This document shows positions 11,030-21,788 of a DNA stretch of 64,000 nt, one piece after another (positions within the stretch are counted from its first letter, which is position 1; every line of letters begins with the position of its first letter). Under the pieces are notes generated by a model, which worked only from the letters and a program-made list of their open reading frames with translations, did no database searches and was not told the DNA's origin. A program made the position numbers and the translations under genes. The DNA is from Scylla paramamosain (lineage: Eukaryota > Arthropoda > Malacostraca > Decapoda > Portunidae): NCBI RefSeq assembly GCF_035594125.1, contig NC_087166.1, positions 22,738,266 to 22,802,265 on the forward strand. Reading direction: 5' to 3'.

Positions 11030-13162
11030 TGCTTCCGTGTCAGAGGCTCTTTGTGTACCGAGCGCATAACAGAGGTGATAGTGTCTGGCATGAAGGCGTA
11101 CATTCCTCACTCTTTTTCTCGACCTAAACCTTCCAAACCTTCGTTTAACACAGCTTGTTCTCGTGCTATACATGATAGAGAGGTGGCCCACAAAAGGTAC
11201 TTAAGCTTTCCATCACCAGAATCTCATGCATTTTATAATTATTTCTGCCCGGAACCATGCCAAGTCTGTTCTCCAATTAGCCAAAAACTCCTCTATTAAC
11301 AGAAAGTGTCAATCTTTCAAGATCTAACTCCCCTCGTGACTTCTGGCATCTAGCCAAAAATATCTCCAATAACTTTGCTTCTTCTTCTTTCCCTCCTATA
11401 TTTTAACCAGATGGCACTGCTGCTATCTCATCTATTTCTAAAGTTGAACTCTTCGCTCAAACCTTTGCTAAAAATTCTACCTTGGATGATTCTGAGCTTG
11501 TTCCTCCCTCTCCTCCACCCTCTACTTATTAAAATTCTTTGCAATGATGTTTTCCATGCCCTCGCTGGCCTAAACCCTAGCAAGGCTTATGGACCTGATG
11601 GGTTCCCTCCTATTGTTCTCCGAAACTGTGCCTCTGTGCTTGCACCTTGCCTAGTCAAACTTTTTCAGCTCTGTCTGTCAACATCTGACTTCTTGCTGGA
11701 AGTTTGCCTACATTCAGCCTGTTCCTAAAAAAGGGTGACCGTTCTAATCCTTCAAACTACCGTCCTATTGCTTTAATTTGCTGCCTATCTAAGGTTTTGA
11801 ATCTATCCTCAACAGGAAGATTCTTAAACATCTATCTCTTCACTACATTCTATCTGATCGCCAGTATGGGTTGCGTCAAGGCCGCTCTACTAGTGATCTT
11901 CTGGCTTTCCTTACTGAGTCGTGGTCATTCTCTTTTAGAGTTTTTGGTGAAACTTTTGCTGTTGCCTTGGATATATCAAAAGCTTTTGATAGAGTCTAGC
12001 ACAAATCCTTCATTTCAAACTACCCTCCTATGGCTTCTATCCTTCTCTCTTTAACTTCATCTCAAGTTCCCTTTCTGACCGTTCTATTGCCGTTGTGGTA
12101 GACGGTCATTGTTCTTCTCCTAAATCAGTGGTGTTCCTCAGAGTTCTGTCCTGTCACCCACTCTCTTCTTATTATTCATGAATGACCTTCTAAACCAAAC
12201 TTTTTGTCTTATCCACTCCTACACTGATGATACCACCCTGCACTTTCCACGTCTTTTCATAGACGTCCAACCCTTCAGGAAGTAAACATTTCACGCTGAG
12301 AAGCCACAGAACGCCTGACTTCTGATCTTTCTAAAATTCTTGATTGGGGCAGAGTAAACTTGGTATTGTTCAGTGCCTCAAAAACTCAATTCCTCCATCT
12401 ATCAACTCGACACAATCTTCCAGACAACTATCCCATCTTCTTCACTGACACTCAACTGTCCCCGCTCTTCTACACTGAATATCGTAGATCTGACCTAAAC
12501 TGGAAACTTCACATCTCATCTCTTGCTAAAACAACTTCTATGAAGTTATGCGTTCTGAGACGTCTCCGCCAGTTTTTTTCACCCCCCTGCTGCTAACTCT
12601 GTACAAGGGCCTTATCTATCCATGTATGGAGTATGATTCACATGTCTGGGGGTGTGGGGGGTTACAATCCTATTGCTCTTCTAGACAGGGTGGAATCAAA
12701 AGCTTTTCACCTCATCAAATCCTCTCCTCTAACTGACTGCCTTCAGCCTCTCTCTCATCGTCGCAATGTTGCATCTCTAGCTGTCTTCTATCGTTATTTT
12801 CATGCTAACTGCTCTTCTGGTCTTACTAATTGCATGCCTCCCCCCTCCCACGGCCTCGCTACACAAGATTTTCTTCTTTCTCTCACCCCTATTCTGTCCA
12901 CCTCTCTAATGCAAGAGTTAACCAGTATTCTCAATCATTCATCCCTTTCTCTGGTCAACTCTGGAACTCCCTGCCTGCTTCTGTATTTCCACCTTCCTAT
13001 GACTTGAATTCCTTCAAGAGGGAGGTTTCAAGACACTTATCCTTCAATTTTTGAGTACCGCTTTGGACCCTTTTCTGGGACTGGCATCTCAGTGCGCTTT
13101 CTCTTTATTGGATTTTTGTTGCCCTTGGCCAGTGCCTCTCCTACATAAAAAAAGAAAAAAAA
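11030..13162 (+). mobile_element. 5'-truncated Jockey-like insertion (2.1 kb) in LINE-C
   Basis: Begins inside the element at the [12 protein letters not shown] region, runs through RT relics (GPDGFPPIVLRN, NYRPIAL) to the C-terminal LWNSLPASVF and the CTACAT plus poly(A) terminus. Many frameshifts. LINE-C sequence is contiguous on either side, so this is a clean nested insertion. It is shared with the right arm (45119-47237). Confidence 0.85.
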
Positions 13163-13707
13163 TGTAAACCTTGTGAAATATCTGTTTGACTCAAGCTATG
13201 CAAAGAAGGCCAAGTATGAAATAAAACGCCAAAGATTTGATAATGATGGGTTATCTGACAGTGTCCGTGTCCTTCTGGCAAGTGACAATTCATCTGACAA
13301 ATATGTTCTAAATTTATGTTAGTGTAATTTAAAAATAACTTATTTGAATAATTTTAAAATTCATGTTTTAATCTATCTCTTTTAATGTTCATGTCGGTAT
13401 AATTTTGAAGTGATTTAAATAGTTGTAAGATTTCCTTTGTAGAATTTTAATTGATTCCTTTCTTTTAATATTCTAAATTTGAGAATCACTTAATCTTAAA
13501 ACTGGCTTCTTAGTCTCAGACTAATTTTATGAATAACAATGTATTATGTTTTTTTTTTTTTTTTCTCTCTCTCTCTCTCTCTCTCTCTTCTCTTTTGAAA
13601 TATGTTTATAGTGTCCTATGTATCTTCTTTTCAGGGCAAATAAATTATTATTATTATTATTACTATTATTATTATTACTATTATTATTATTATTATTATT
13701 ATTTTTA

Positions 13708-13759
<52 letters not shown>

Positions 13760-13774
13760 CATTATTATTATATA
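13163..13774 (+). other. LINE-C 3' end: last codons, 3' UTR and (ATT)n tail
   Basis: The reading resumes as VNLVKYLFDSSYAKKAKYEI and ends at a stop near 13320. The 3' UTR is AT-rich with T-run and (CT)n at 13549-13590, then GGGCAAATAAATTATTATT leads into an (ATT)n tract to 13772. Such a simple-repeat tail is common in non-LTR elements. Confidence 0.65.
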
Positions 13775-13862
13775 GTTGACGTATCATGCAGAAAGGTGAA
13801 TATTGTGATTGGCGTGGCAAGACAATGGCCATGAAAGTCCTGCTGAGGGAGTGGTAGGCCAG
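13775..13862 (+). repeat. Dispersed repeat, 3' block (other side of LINE-C)
   Basis: GACGTATCATGCAGAAAGG and the following ~60 bases match 62785-62850, where they directly follow the block that here lies at 5389-5550. This supports LINE-C having inserted within one repeat copy. Confidence 0.55.
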
Positions 13863-14720
13863 CCCTAAAGTCATACTGTATATTGAAATGGTTTACCTTT
13901 TTTTATTTATTTTTTTTTTTCATTTTACTTTTTTTTTTTTTTTTTACAGAATAGAGAAACCTCACACAGAAAATACTTCACACTAGAAAAACAGTATCCT
14001 TTTTTTTCCAGCTTCCCTCTATTAATCCAAGAATCAGTCAATTACCTTTATAGGTACTCATCTAGCAAAGCATCTACTTTCATATTACTCTATATGTTTA
14101 TCTGTTTACCTGTCTGTCTAGCTACCTAACTACTTATGTATTTTGGTGTACATAACAACTTACTAATCTACCTATAGCTATGTAGCACAATATATCGTGA
14201 CACCTAACGGCATCCATTCACCTATCTATCTATCTAACTATCCATCTATTTGTCTCTCAGCCAGTCTTATCTAGCTGTATTGGGCACAATAGATTACTTC
14301 CGTTAACAACACCCTCCAGGCACAAAATCTTGCCTATTTATTTCATCGTGCAATACATCTCGTAATTTTGAGTATTTTCATATTAAAAGAGTATTGACAA
14401 ATTTAAAAACAAGCATAATTTTAGTCTTTGAATGATTAATGCGTGCACGAGACTATTACTATCCGGTTGGGAGGTTAGTTAAGTGATGTCTTATATAAGT
14501 TCATGATATGCTGAACTGTTTGCGCGTTGGGAGATTGTCAGGGACAGTTATGGAACCTTGCGTGACAGTTGTGGAATATCAAGTGAAGGACTTGAGGCGA
14601 GGCGCCATGACCGTCGTGGGGCAAGTGATGCTTTGGAAAAAAAAATAAAAGTGACTTTCTCGAGAAACGGGTAGTAAAACATTTTAAAACAGAAACTTGT
14701 CAGAATAAAATGGTTTTGTT
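13863..14720. other. Low-copy intergenic sequence, no gene seen
   Basis: Contains T-runs (13900-13945), short TATC/CTAC-type degenerate repeats at 14100-14290 and AT-rich sequence. A TATATAAG at 14493-14500 is the only promoter-like string and has no supporting downstream gene. The right-arm counterpart is 43615-44462. Confidence 0.5.
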
Positions 14721-15044
14721 TTAAAATGAAGTTGAAATTATGTTTGTTCCCGAAGATTTGATCATATTAGTATTAATGAGAGTAAATCCACTTGCCCAAA
14801 TATATGAAATGTTCTTTGCCGGAGTATGGGAAGACAGGAATGCTGAACTGGCAGGCGACTTGTGGCAGCCGGTAAAGGAGGTTTGTGTTTCCCGGCCAGT
14901 CACAGGAGCAAAGCTGCGGTAGCCGTCCAGTCCCGGCGTGGCACTGAGTCCAAAGCTGGCGCTCAGGCTGTGGTGGTGGAAGGACGGACTGCCTTGCTCA
15001 CCCCCGGCCACAGAAAAGAGCCTCTCGGGGGCTGAGAGAGACAA
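14721..15044 (-). CDS. Uncharacterised 107-codon frame conserved in both arms (left)
   Basis: A GC-richer island in AT-rich DNA. The frame opens at a TTG inside TTGTCTCTCTCAG, which looks more like a 3' splice site, so this could be an internal or terminal exon read from about 15032. The product is Ser/Pro/His-rich with no recognised domain. It keeps its length in the right arm (43291-43614) but with seven residue changes in 107, a faster rate than the GTPase shows, so constraint is doubtful. It may not be coding. Confidence 0.2.
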   Translation of the reverse strand: MSLSAPERLFSVAGGEQGSPSFHHHSLSASFGLSATPGLDGYRSFAPVTGRETQTSFTGCHKSPASSAFLSSHTPAKNISYIWASGFTLINTNMIKSSGTNIISTSF

Positions 15045-15057
15045 GGCGGTTTATTTC

Positions 15058-15081
15058 ATTTTTTTTTTTTTTTTTTTCTTT

Positions 15082-15139
<58 letters not shown>
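15058..15139. repeat. Poly(T) and (GT)n microsatellite
   Basis: T-run 15058-15085 followed by (GT)n to 15139. The right-arm version (43184-43276) is interrupted. Confidence 0.93.
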
Positions 15140-15142
<3 letters not shown>

Positions 15143-15314
15143 GGAGTGAGTATATTTGTTTGTTCCCAGCACGTCTTCCGAAGGTTTTGACATGCACGCT
15201 CCCGTGTAGGGTACTTCACTAGTAGGGTGTTACTGAAGTCCGCAGACGTACGGATGGTTCCCCTCTGGGAGTGTGAAGGCTCACAGTCCGAAAAATATTC
15301 TACCTATACATCCA

Positions 15315-15360
<46 letters not shown>

Positions 15361-15621
15361 CCACTCTGTCACATCGTTATCATATTGTTAAATTATGAAC
15401 ATTAAGAGGATTAAATAAATATGCAAAATTCACATACCTGAGATTTGGCTTTTGCAGCGTTTACTGTCTGCTGAGGCTGGAGAGAGTGTGAGGTGGAATG
15501 CCTCACTCTACCTGTTTATATCGCGTCAAACTGGCGTTTGGATTTCTGACTCCGACTTTGGACTACATAACAAAATAAAACCACGCCCTTTGTTATTGCC
15601 TTACGCCCTTTGTTATTGCCT

Positions 15622-15658
<37 letters not shown>

Positions 15659-15879
15659 TGTGTGTGGAAACATAATTGGCGTGCCTCTGTATGGTCTCAG
15701 CATGAATCCTTTCAAAGAGATCAGGAAGGATTGCGACTCACGCCTCCCACTCTCGCACGGAGGTGAGGTTTCTTAAGTCGCTTGTCGTTCATTAGACACT
15801 GTTGTAGTTCACATATAAGAGAAATTAATATAATGTATTTATAATTGATGGATATATCGAACTAACAAGTCTTGTATTT
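15140..15879. other. Intergenic sequence with microsatellites, no gene seen
   Basis: Holds (TG)n at 15319-15358 and (GA)n at 15623-15655. An approximately 20-base tandem duplication (ACGCCCTTTGTTATTGCCTT) at 15584-15623 is present only once in the right arm. The hAT-like MITE of the right arm is absent here; the empty site is near 15519-15527. Confidence 0.6.
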
Positions 15880-16047
15880 AAGCACCGTTTTAGCTTTTGA
15901 CTATTTCGGAATCGGCACCTCAGTGAGCCTTTTTTTTTTTATTATTGTTATTATAAATTATTATTATTTATTATTATATTATTATTATAAATTCGTTGCC
16001 GGTGCCCCTCCTACATAAAAAATAAATAAATAAATAAAATAAAAAAA
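15880..16047 (+). pseudogene. Degraded Jockey-like-type 3' tail
   Basis: Reads GGCACCTCAGTGAGCC, T-run, an (ATT)-rich stretch, then CGGTGCCCCTCCTACAT plus an A-rich tail. This is the terminal signature of the Jockey-like family with a diverged body, so it is either an old fragment or a related family sharing the 3' end. Confidence 0.55.
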
Positions 16048-16393
16048 GATCGTATGTGACATGTTCCTTATCATGCTGGGCTATCAGTTCACCGTGTGGA
16101 GTGCTGTATCTAAGAGCAGCTACACCTCTACTGATGGCAGCTGAATACCGCTGGTCACCACTGCCTCTATGAGCACACCTCTGTTCTGGAGACACACCAC
16201 TTGTTTCCAGAGAAGCCACTGCCATTGCTTGTTCTGGATTGATTTCACTGGTTCTTTGACTTTCTGGATGCTGGTGGTGATGACGGTGGCAGGATAGATG
16301 ATGGTGGCTTGGGAGTGTTCTTATGCCTGTCTGTGCAGGAATCAATTGGAGTGAGTGGGTCGTGGCGACGAGCGGTGCGGCGGGGAGGGGAAC
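16048..16393 (-). other. Uncharacterised open stretch next to the CR1-like element
   Basis: The minus strand is open for ~120 codons, including ASLETSGVSPEQRCAHRG and HGELIAQHDKEHVTYDL. It changes at only two residues in the right arm (41117-41462). It is cut off by the degraded retroelement tail at 15880-16047. No domain recognised; it could be an old exon or chance. Confidence 0.2.
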
Positions 16394-18102
16394 ATAAGAA
16401 CATAACATAAGAACATAAGAAACAAGGGAAGCTGCAAGAAGCGACCAGGCTTACACGTGGCAGTCCTTGTATGAAATATACCTACCCATTTCCATCTATT
16501 ATCTCCATTCATAAACCTGTCTAATCTTCTCATAAAGCTCTCTAGTGTCCTAGCACTAACAACATGATTACTGAATCCGTTCCACTCATCTACCACTCTA
16601 TTTGAGAACCAATTTTTTCCTATCTCCTCCCTAAACCTAAATTTTTCAAGCTTGAACCCGTTATTTCTTGTTCTATCCTGGTTGCTGATCCTAAGAATTT
16701 TGCTTACATCTCCCTTGTTATAACCCTTATACCACTTAAAGACTTCTATCAGGTCCCCTCTTAACCTACGTCTCTCTAAAGAATGTAAATTTAACAGCTT
16801 CAACCTCGCCTCGTAAGGAATACTCCTCATCCCCTGTATCCTTTTAGTCATTCTCCTCTGTACTGATTCTAATAGACCTATATTTTTCCTGTAATGTGGG
16901 GACCAGAACTGCACAGTGTAGTCTAGATGAGGTATGACCAGCGCCAAGTATAACTTTAATATTACTTCCGGCCTTCTATTTTTAACACTCCTAAAAATGA
17001 ATCCTAGTACCCTATTTGCCTTGTTTCTGGCTTCTATGCATTGTTTTCTTAGACGGAGTTCAGAGCTAGCTATAACTCCTAAATCTTTCTCGTACCCTGT
17101 ACCTACCAGAGTTTGGTTGTTTGATGTGTACCTATTGTGTGGGTTTCCTCTACCTACGCTAAGTACTTTGCGTTTATTGATATCAAATTGCATTTGCCAT
17201 CTATCCGTCCATTCATTCATTCTATCTAAATCTGCTTGCAAGGCGATGGCATCCGATTCTGACCTAATTAATCTACCTATCTTTGTGTCATCCGCAAATT
17301 TACTAAAATCACTACTAATTCCACTATCCAAGTCATTGATATATATTAGAAATAACAATGGCCCTAATACTGATCCCTGTGGCACCCCACTAATTATATG
17401 ACCCCACTCGGATTTCGAGCCGTTTATTACAACTCTCTGTCGCCTGTTACTAAGCCATGACCCTATCCAGCCTAACACCTTCCCATCTATCCCGTGTGCC
17501 CAAACCTTTCTCAGGAGCCTTTGATGGGGTACCTTGTCAAATGCTTTACTAAAGTCCAGATATAAGATATCATAACTATCACCATTATCTACTGGCTCGT
17601 ACACCTTACTGTAAAAACTTAACAAGTTTGTCAGGCAAGACTTCCCCTTCGTGAAGCCATGCTGTGACTGATTTATCAAGTTATGTTTGTCTAAATGTTC
17701 CCTAATGTTCCTCGCTATTATTGACTGTAAAATTTTACCTACAACTGAAGTTAAGCTGATAGGTCTATAGTTAGACGCTAAAGTTTTATTTCCTTTCTTA
17801 ATTAAAGATGGGTACTACATTAGCCTGCCTCCACATTACTGGTACCTCACCCGATTCCAGTGATTTCCTAAAGACAGAAACTAACGGCTCACTAATAATC
17901 TCTTTGCATTCCTTAAGTACTCTGGGATATATTTCATCTGGTCCTGGTGTCTTGAACTTTTTTAGCCTACCTGTCTCCTGTTCCACTATCTCCCTAGTTA
18001 TGGAAATATCTGTCAGCTTCTCATTCTCATCTGCTCTAAACACCTGTTCACTATGGGGAGGGTGAGGTCGTGGTGACGTTGGCGGTGATTGTTTAGTACT
18101 GC
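16394..18102 (-). mobile_element. CR1-like non-LTR retrotransposon, 5'-truncated (left)
   Basis: Encodes an RT: KTPGPDEIYP, then SNYRPISL-type sequence, motif A LYLDFSKAFDKVPH, motif B GVPQGSVLGPLLFLIYINDL, motif C KFADDTKIGR, and a C-terminal RRMTKRIQGMRSIPYEARLK region. No endonuclease is present, so it is 5'-truncated. The 3' terminus is a short tandem of TTCTTATG octamers, a CR1-type ending. A 4-base insertion near 17803 splits the frame; the right copy lacks it but has other stops. It abuts the 5' end of a Jockey-like element head to head. Confidence 0.82.
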
Positions 18103-21100
18103 TCTCTAAAGACAACTCTCTTCCTCCACACAAAACTACAAGCACCTAATAACACACACACCCTTCACTCAAAAATTTTAAAATCATCATGGCGACTCCT
18201 ACACCAGCCTCGGAGTCCCCATCTGGGGAGGGGACCATAAATGTCCCCAGGTCGGACTGACTTTCTGTCGACGACCCTAAGTCGACGACCCTAAGAGGGG
18301 GGTGTCAAGACACCCCCTCAACTTTTTCTTCATGAACTTCTGCAACATTCGCGGTCTAAGGTCTAATTTTCAATCTGTAGAACACCACCTCTCCTCTTCT
18401 AAACCTCATCTTATTTTCTTCACTGAAACTCAGGTGTCTGAGGCAACTGACAGTAGCCTCAGGCTTTTCTGTTCCCCCCTACTTTCTCTATCCTCATTTT
18501 CGATCCAAAGCTGGATGCTGCGTTTATGTGCGCAATGACTTAACCTGCTCTCGTGCCCACGCTCTTCAATCTTCCGAGTTTTCCACCATCTGGCTACGAC
18601 TACAGAGTCACTCTCATACTAAATTTATCAGTGCTGTATACCTCTCACCTAACTCCTCTGATTATAAGAAATTCTTTGACTACTTAACTTCCAAAGTGGA
18701 GCACATTCTGACCCTCTGCCCTTTTGCAGAGATCTCCATTCTTGGAGACTTCAATGTTCACCACCAGCTTTGGCTTTCCTCTCCCTTCACTGACCATCCT
18801 GGTGAACTAGCCTACAACTTTGCTATCCTCCATGACCTAGAGCAATTGGTGCAACACCCTACTCCTATTCCTGACCGTCTTGGAGATACGCCCAACATTC
18901 TTGACCTTTTCCTAACCTCTAATCCTTCTGCTTATGCTGTCACCCTTTCTTCTCCGTTGGGCTCCTCCGATCACAATCTCATATCTTTATCTTGTCCTAT
19001 CACTCCAATCCCTCCTCAGGATCCCCCTAAGCGAAGGTGCCTCCGGCGTTTTGCCTCTGCTAGTTGGGGGGACCTGAGGAGGTATTTTGGTGATTTTCCT
19101 TGGAATGACTACTGCTTCCGTGTCAGAGACCCGTCTTTGTGTGCTGAGCGCATAACAGAGGTGATAGTGTCTGGCATGGAGGCGTACATTCCTCACTCTT
19201 TTTCTCGACCTAAACCTTCTAAACCTTGGTTTAACACAGCTTGTTCTTGTGCTATACATGATAGAGAGGTGGCCCACAAAAGGTACTTAAGCCTTCCATC
19301 ACCAGAATCTCATGCACTTTATATTTCTGCCCGGAACCATGCCAAGTCTGTTCTCCGACTAGCCAAAAACTTCTTCATTAACAGAAAATGTCAAAACCTT
19401 TCAAGATCTAACTCCCCTCGTGATTTCTGGCATCTAGCCAAAAATATCTCCAATAACTTTGCTTCTTCTTCTTTCCCTCCTCTATTTCAACCAGATGGCA
19501 CCACTGCTATCACATCTATTTCTAAAGCTGAACTCTTCGCTCAAACCTTTGCTAAAAACACTACCTTGGACGATTCTGGGCTTGTTCCTCTCTCTCCTCC
19601 ACCCTCTGACTACTTCATGCCACGTATTAAAATTCTTCACAATGATGTTTTCCATGCCCTCGCTGGCCTAAACCCTCGGAAGGCTTATGGACCTGATGGG
19701 GTCCCTCCTATTGTTCTCCGAAACTGTGCCTCCGTGCTTGCACCTTGCCTAGTCAAACTCTTTCAGCTTTCAGCTCTGTCTGTCAACATCTACCTTTCCT
19801 TCTTGCTGGAAGTTTGCCTACATTCAACCTGTTCCTAAAAAGGGTTACCGTTCTAATCCCTCAAACTACCGTCCTATTGCTTTAATTTCCTGCCTATCTA
19901 AAGTTTTTGAGTCTATCCTCAACAGGAAGATTCTTAAATATCTATCACTTCACAACCTTCTATTTGAACGCCAGTATGGGTTCCGTCAAGACCGCTCTAC
20001 TGGTGATCTTCTGGCTTTCCTTACTGAGTCTTGGTCATCCTCTTTTAGAGATTTTGGTGAAACTTTTGCTGTTGCCTTGGACATATTAAAAGCTTTTGAT
20101 AGAGTCTGGCAAAAAGCTTTGATTTCCAAACTACCCTCCTACGGTTTCTATCCTTCTCTCTGTAACTTCATCTCAAGTTTCATTTCTGACCGTTTTATTG
20201 CTGCTGTGGTAGACGGTCACTGTTCTTCTCCTAAATCTATTACCAGTGGTGTTCCTCAGGGTTCTGTCCTGTCACCCACTCTCTTCTCATTATTCATTAA
20301 TGATCTTCTAAACCAAACTTCTTGTCCTATCCACTCCTACGCTGATGATACCACCCTGCACTTTTCCACGTCTTTTCATAGACGTCCAACCCTTCAGGAG
20401 GTAAACATATCACGCAGGGAAGCCACAGAACGCTTGACTTCTAATCTTTCTAAAATTTCTGATAGGGGCAGAGCAAACTTGGTATTGTTCAATGCCTCAA
20501 AAACTCAATTCCTCCATCTATCAACTCGACACAACCTTCCAGACAACTATCCCCTCTTCTTCAATGACACTCAACTGTCCCCCTCTTCTACACTGAACAG
20601 CCTCGGTCTGTCCTTTACTTATAATCTGAACTGGAAACTTCACATCTCATCTCTAGCTAAAACAGCTTCTATGAAGTTAGGCGTTCTGAGACGTCTCCGC
20701 CAGTTTTTCTCACCCCCCCCCCCAGCTGCTAACTCTGTACAAGGGCCGTATCCGTCCATGTATGGAGTATGCTTCACATATCTGGGGGGGTTCCACTCAT
20801 ACTGCTCTTTTAGACAGGGTGGAATCAAAAGCTTTTCGTCTCATCAACTCCTCTCCTCTAACTGACTATCTTCAGCCTCTCTCTCACCGCCGCAATGTTG
20901 CATATCTAGCTGTCTTCTACCTCTATTTTCATGCTAACTGCTCTTCTGATCTTGCTAACTGCATGCCTCCCCTCCTCCCGCGGCATCGCTGCACAAGACT
21001 TTCTTCTTTCTCTCACCCCTATTCTGTCCACCTCTCTAACGCAAGAGTTAACCAGTATTCTCAATCATTCATCCCTTTCTCTGGTAAACTCTGGAACTCC

Positions 21101-21294
21101 CTGCCTGCTTCTGTATTTTCACCTTCCTATGACTTGAATTCCTTCAAGAGGGAGGTTTCAAGACACTTATTCATCAATTTTTGACCACTGCTTTGACCCT
21201 TTTATGGGACTGCCATTTCAGTGGGCATTTTTTTTTTATTGGATTTTTGTTGCCCTTGGCCAGTGTCCTTCCTACATAAAAAAAAAAAAAAAAA
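18103..21294 (+). mobile_element. Near full-length Jockey-like non-LTR retrotransposon (left)
   Basis: The 5' end starts at about CTCTAAAGACAACTC and the ATG is at 18189. APE motifs: [38 protein letters not shown] motifs: NYRPIAL, ALDILKAFD (Ile-Leu in place of the usual Ile-Ser), SGVPQGSVLSP, HSYADDTTL. No RNase H. The 3' end is GGCCAGTGTCCTTCCTACAT plus poly(A) at 21278-21294. Broken by a stop near 18259, a local rearrangement at 18275-18317, a 7-base duplication near 19769 and a C-run near 20712. Imperfectly similar flanks (TTGTTTAGTACTG / TTGTTTGTCAAACTG) may be target-site duplications. Its first 1.34 kb is part of the palindrome arm. Confidence 0.85.
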
Positions 21295-21383
21295 CTTGTT
21301 TGTCAAACTGCAGGAGCGCTTGTTTGGAGACCTGCCAGGGAGGGTGAGGTTCTAGTGATCTAGGTGGAAGCCGCCAGGAATAT

Positions 21384-21511
21384 GAGAAGAGAAAACCGAC
21401 AGGAAACCGTCAGCAGTTGCAAGTCCTTTAATCTCTTAACTCGCCAGAGATAGAGAAGAGAAAACCGACAGATAACCGTCAGCAGTTGCAAGTCCTTTAA
21501 TCTCTTAACTC
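21384..21511. repeat. 69-bp-period direct repeat (two copies)
   Basis: GAGAAGAGAAAACCGACAG and the following ~40 bases at 21384-21442 recur at 21453-21511 with few changes. It lies between the Jockey-like and I-like elements. The surrounding 21295-21572 holds no gene that I can see. Confidence 0.85.
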
Positions 21512-21572
21512 TTATTGTTCACCAGCTAAGGTTGTATTTATAGCCACTTGTTAGACTGGTTAAACTCTCTCT

Positions 21573-21584
21573 ACCTTTATTTAA
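21573..21584. repeat. Putative target-site duplication, left of copy A
   Basis: ACCTTTATTTAA, one mismatch from ACCTTAATTTAA between and after the two I-like elements. Confidence 0.6.
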
Positions 21585-21788
21585 TTTTTATTATTAAAGG
21601 TTTATTGAGTATTATGTCAACATATACATATATACATATTGCACAAAGGAAAAAATATACATGAATGTACATAATACACAAAGCGGGCACCAGCCCGCAG
21701 GTGGGGGAGTCTTGGGTCCCGGTGGTGGGCGGTGCGGTGGCGCGGCGAGGAGTGCTGCTCGCCGGTCAGGAAAGGAGCTGCGACCTGA

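Larger units (their letters stand above)
5551..13774 (+). mobile_element. LINE-C: old APE-type non-LTR retrotransposon with nested insertions (left)
   Basis: The order is a GC-rich 5' region, a broken ORF1 with a 30-bp repeat, AP-endonuclease, RT, a C-terminal region and an (ATT)n tail (13644-13772). It is interrupted by two Jockey-like insertions (8420-8936 and 11030-13162); without them the element is about 5.6 kb. The ends are inferred from the uninterrupted dispersed repeat at 62590-62850. It is dead: frameshifts, stops and an RT active-site deletion. Clade is uncertain; the RT motif B GTRQGGLTSP is typical of several APE-type clades. Both nested insertions also occur in the right arm. 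Confidence 0.8.

Noticed and set aside
14485..14520. TATA-box-like TATATAAG as a promoter
   Set aside because: No initiator context, downstream gene or second supporting motif; the region is AT-rich.
21300..21380. Possible tRNA-derived SINE (GGTTC-like B box)
   Set aside because: No matching A box at the right distance and no A-rich tail; the single weak motif is insufficient.
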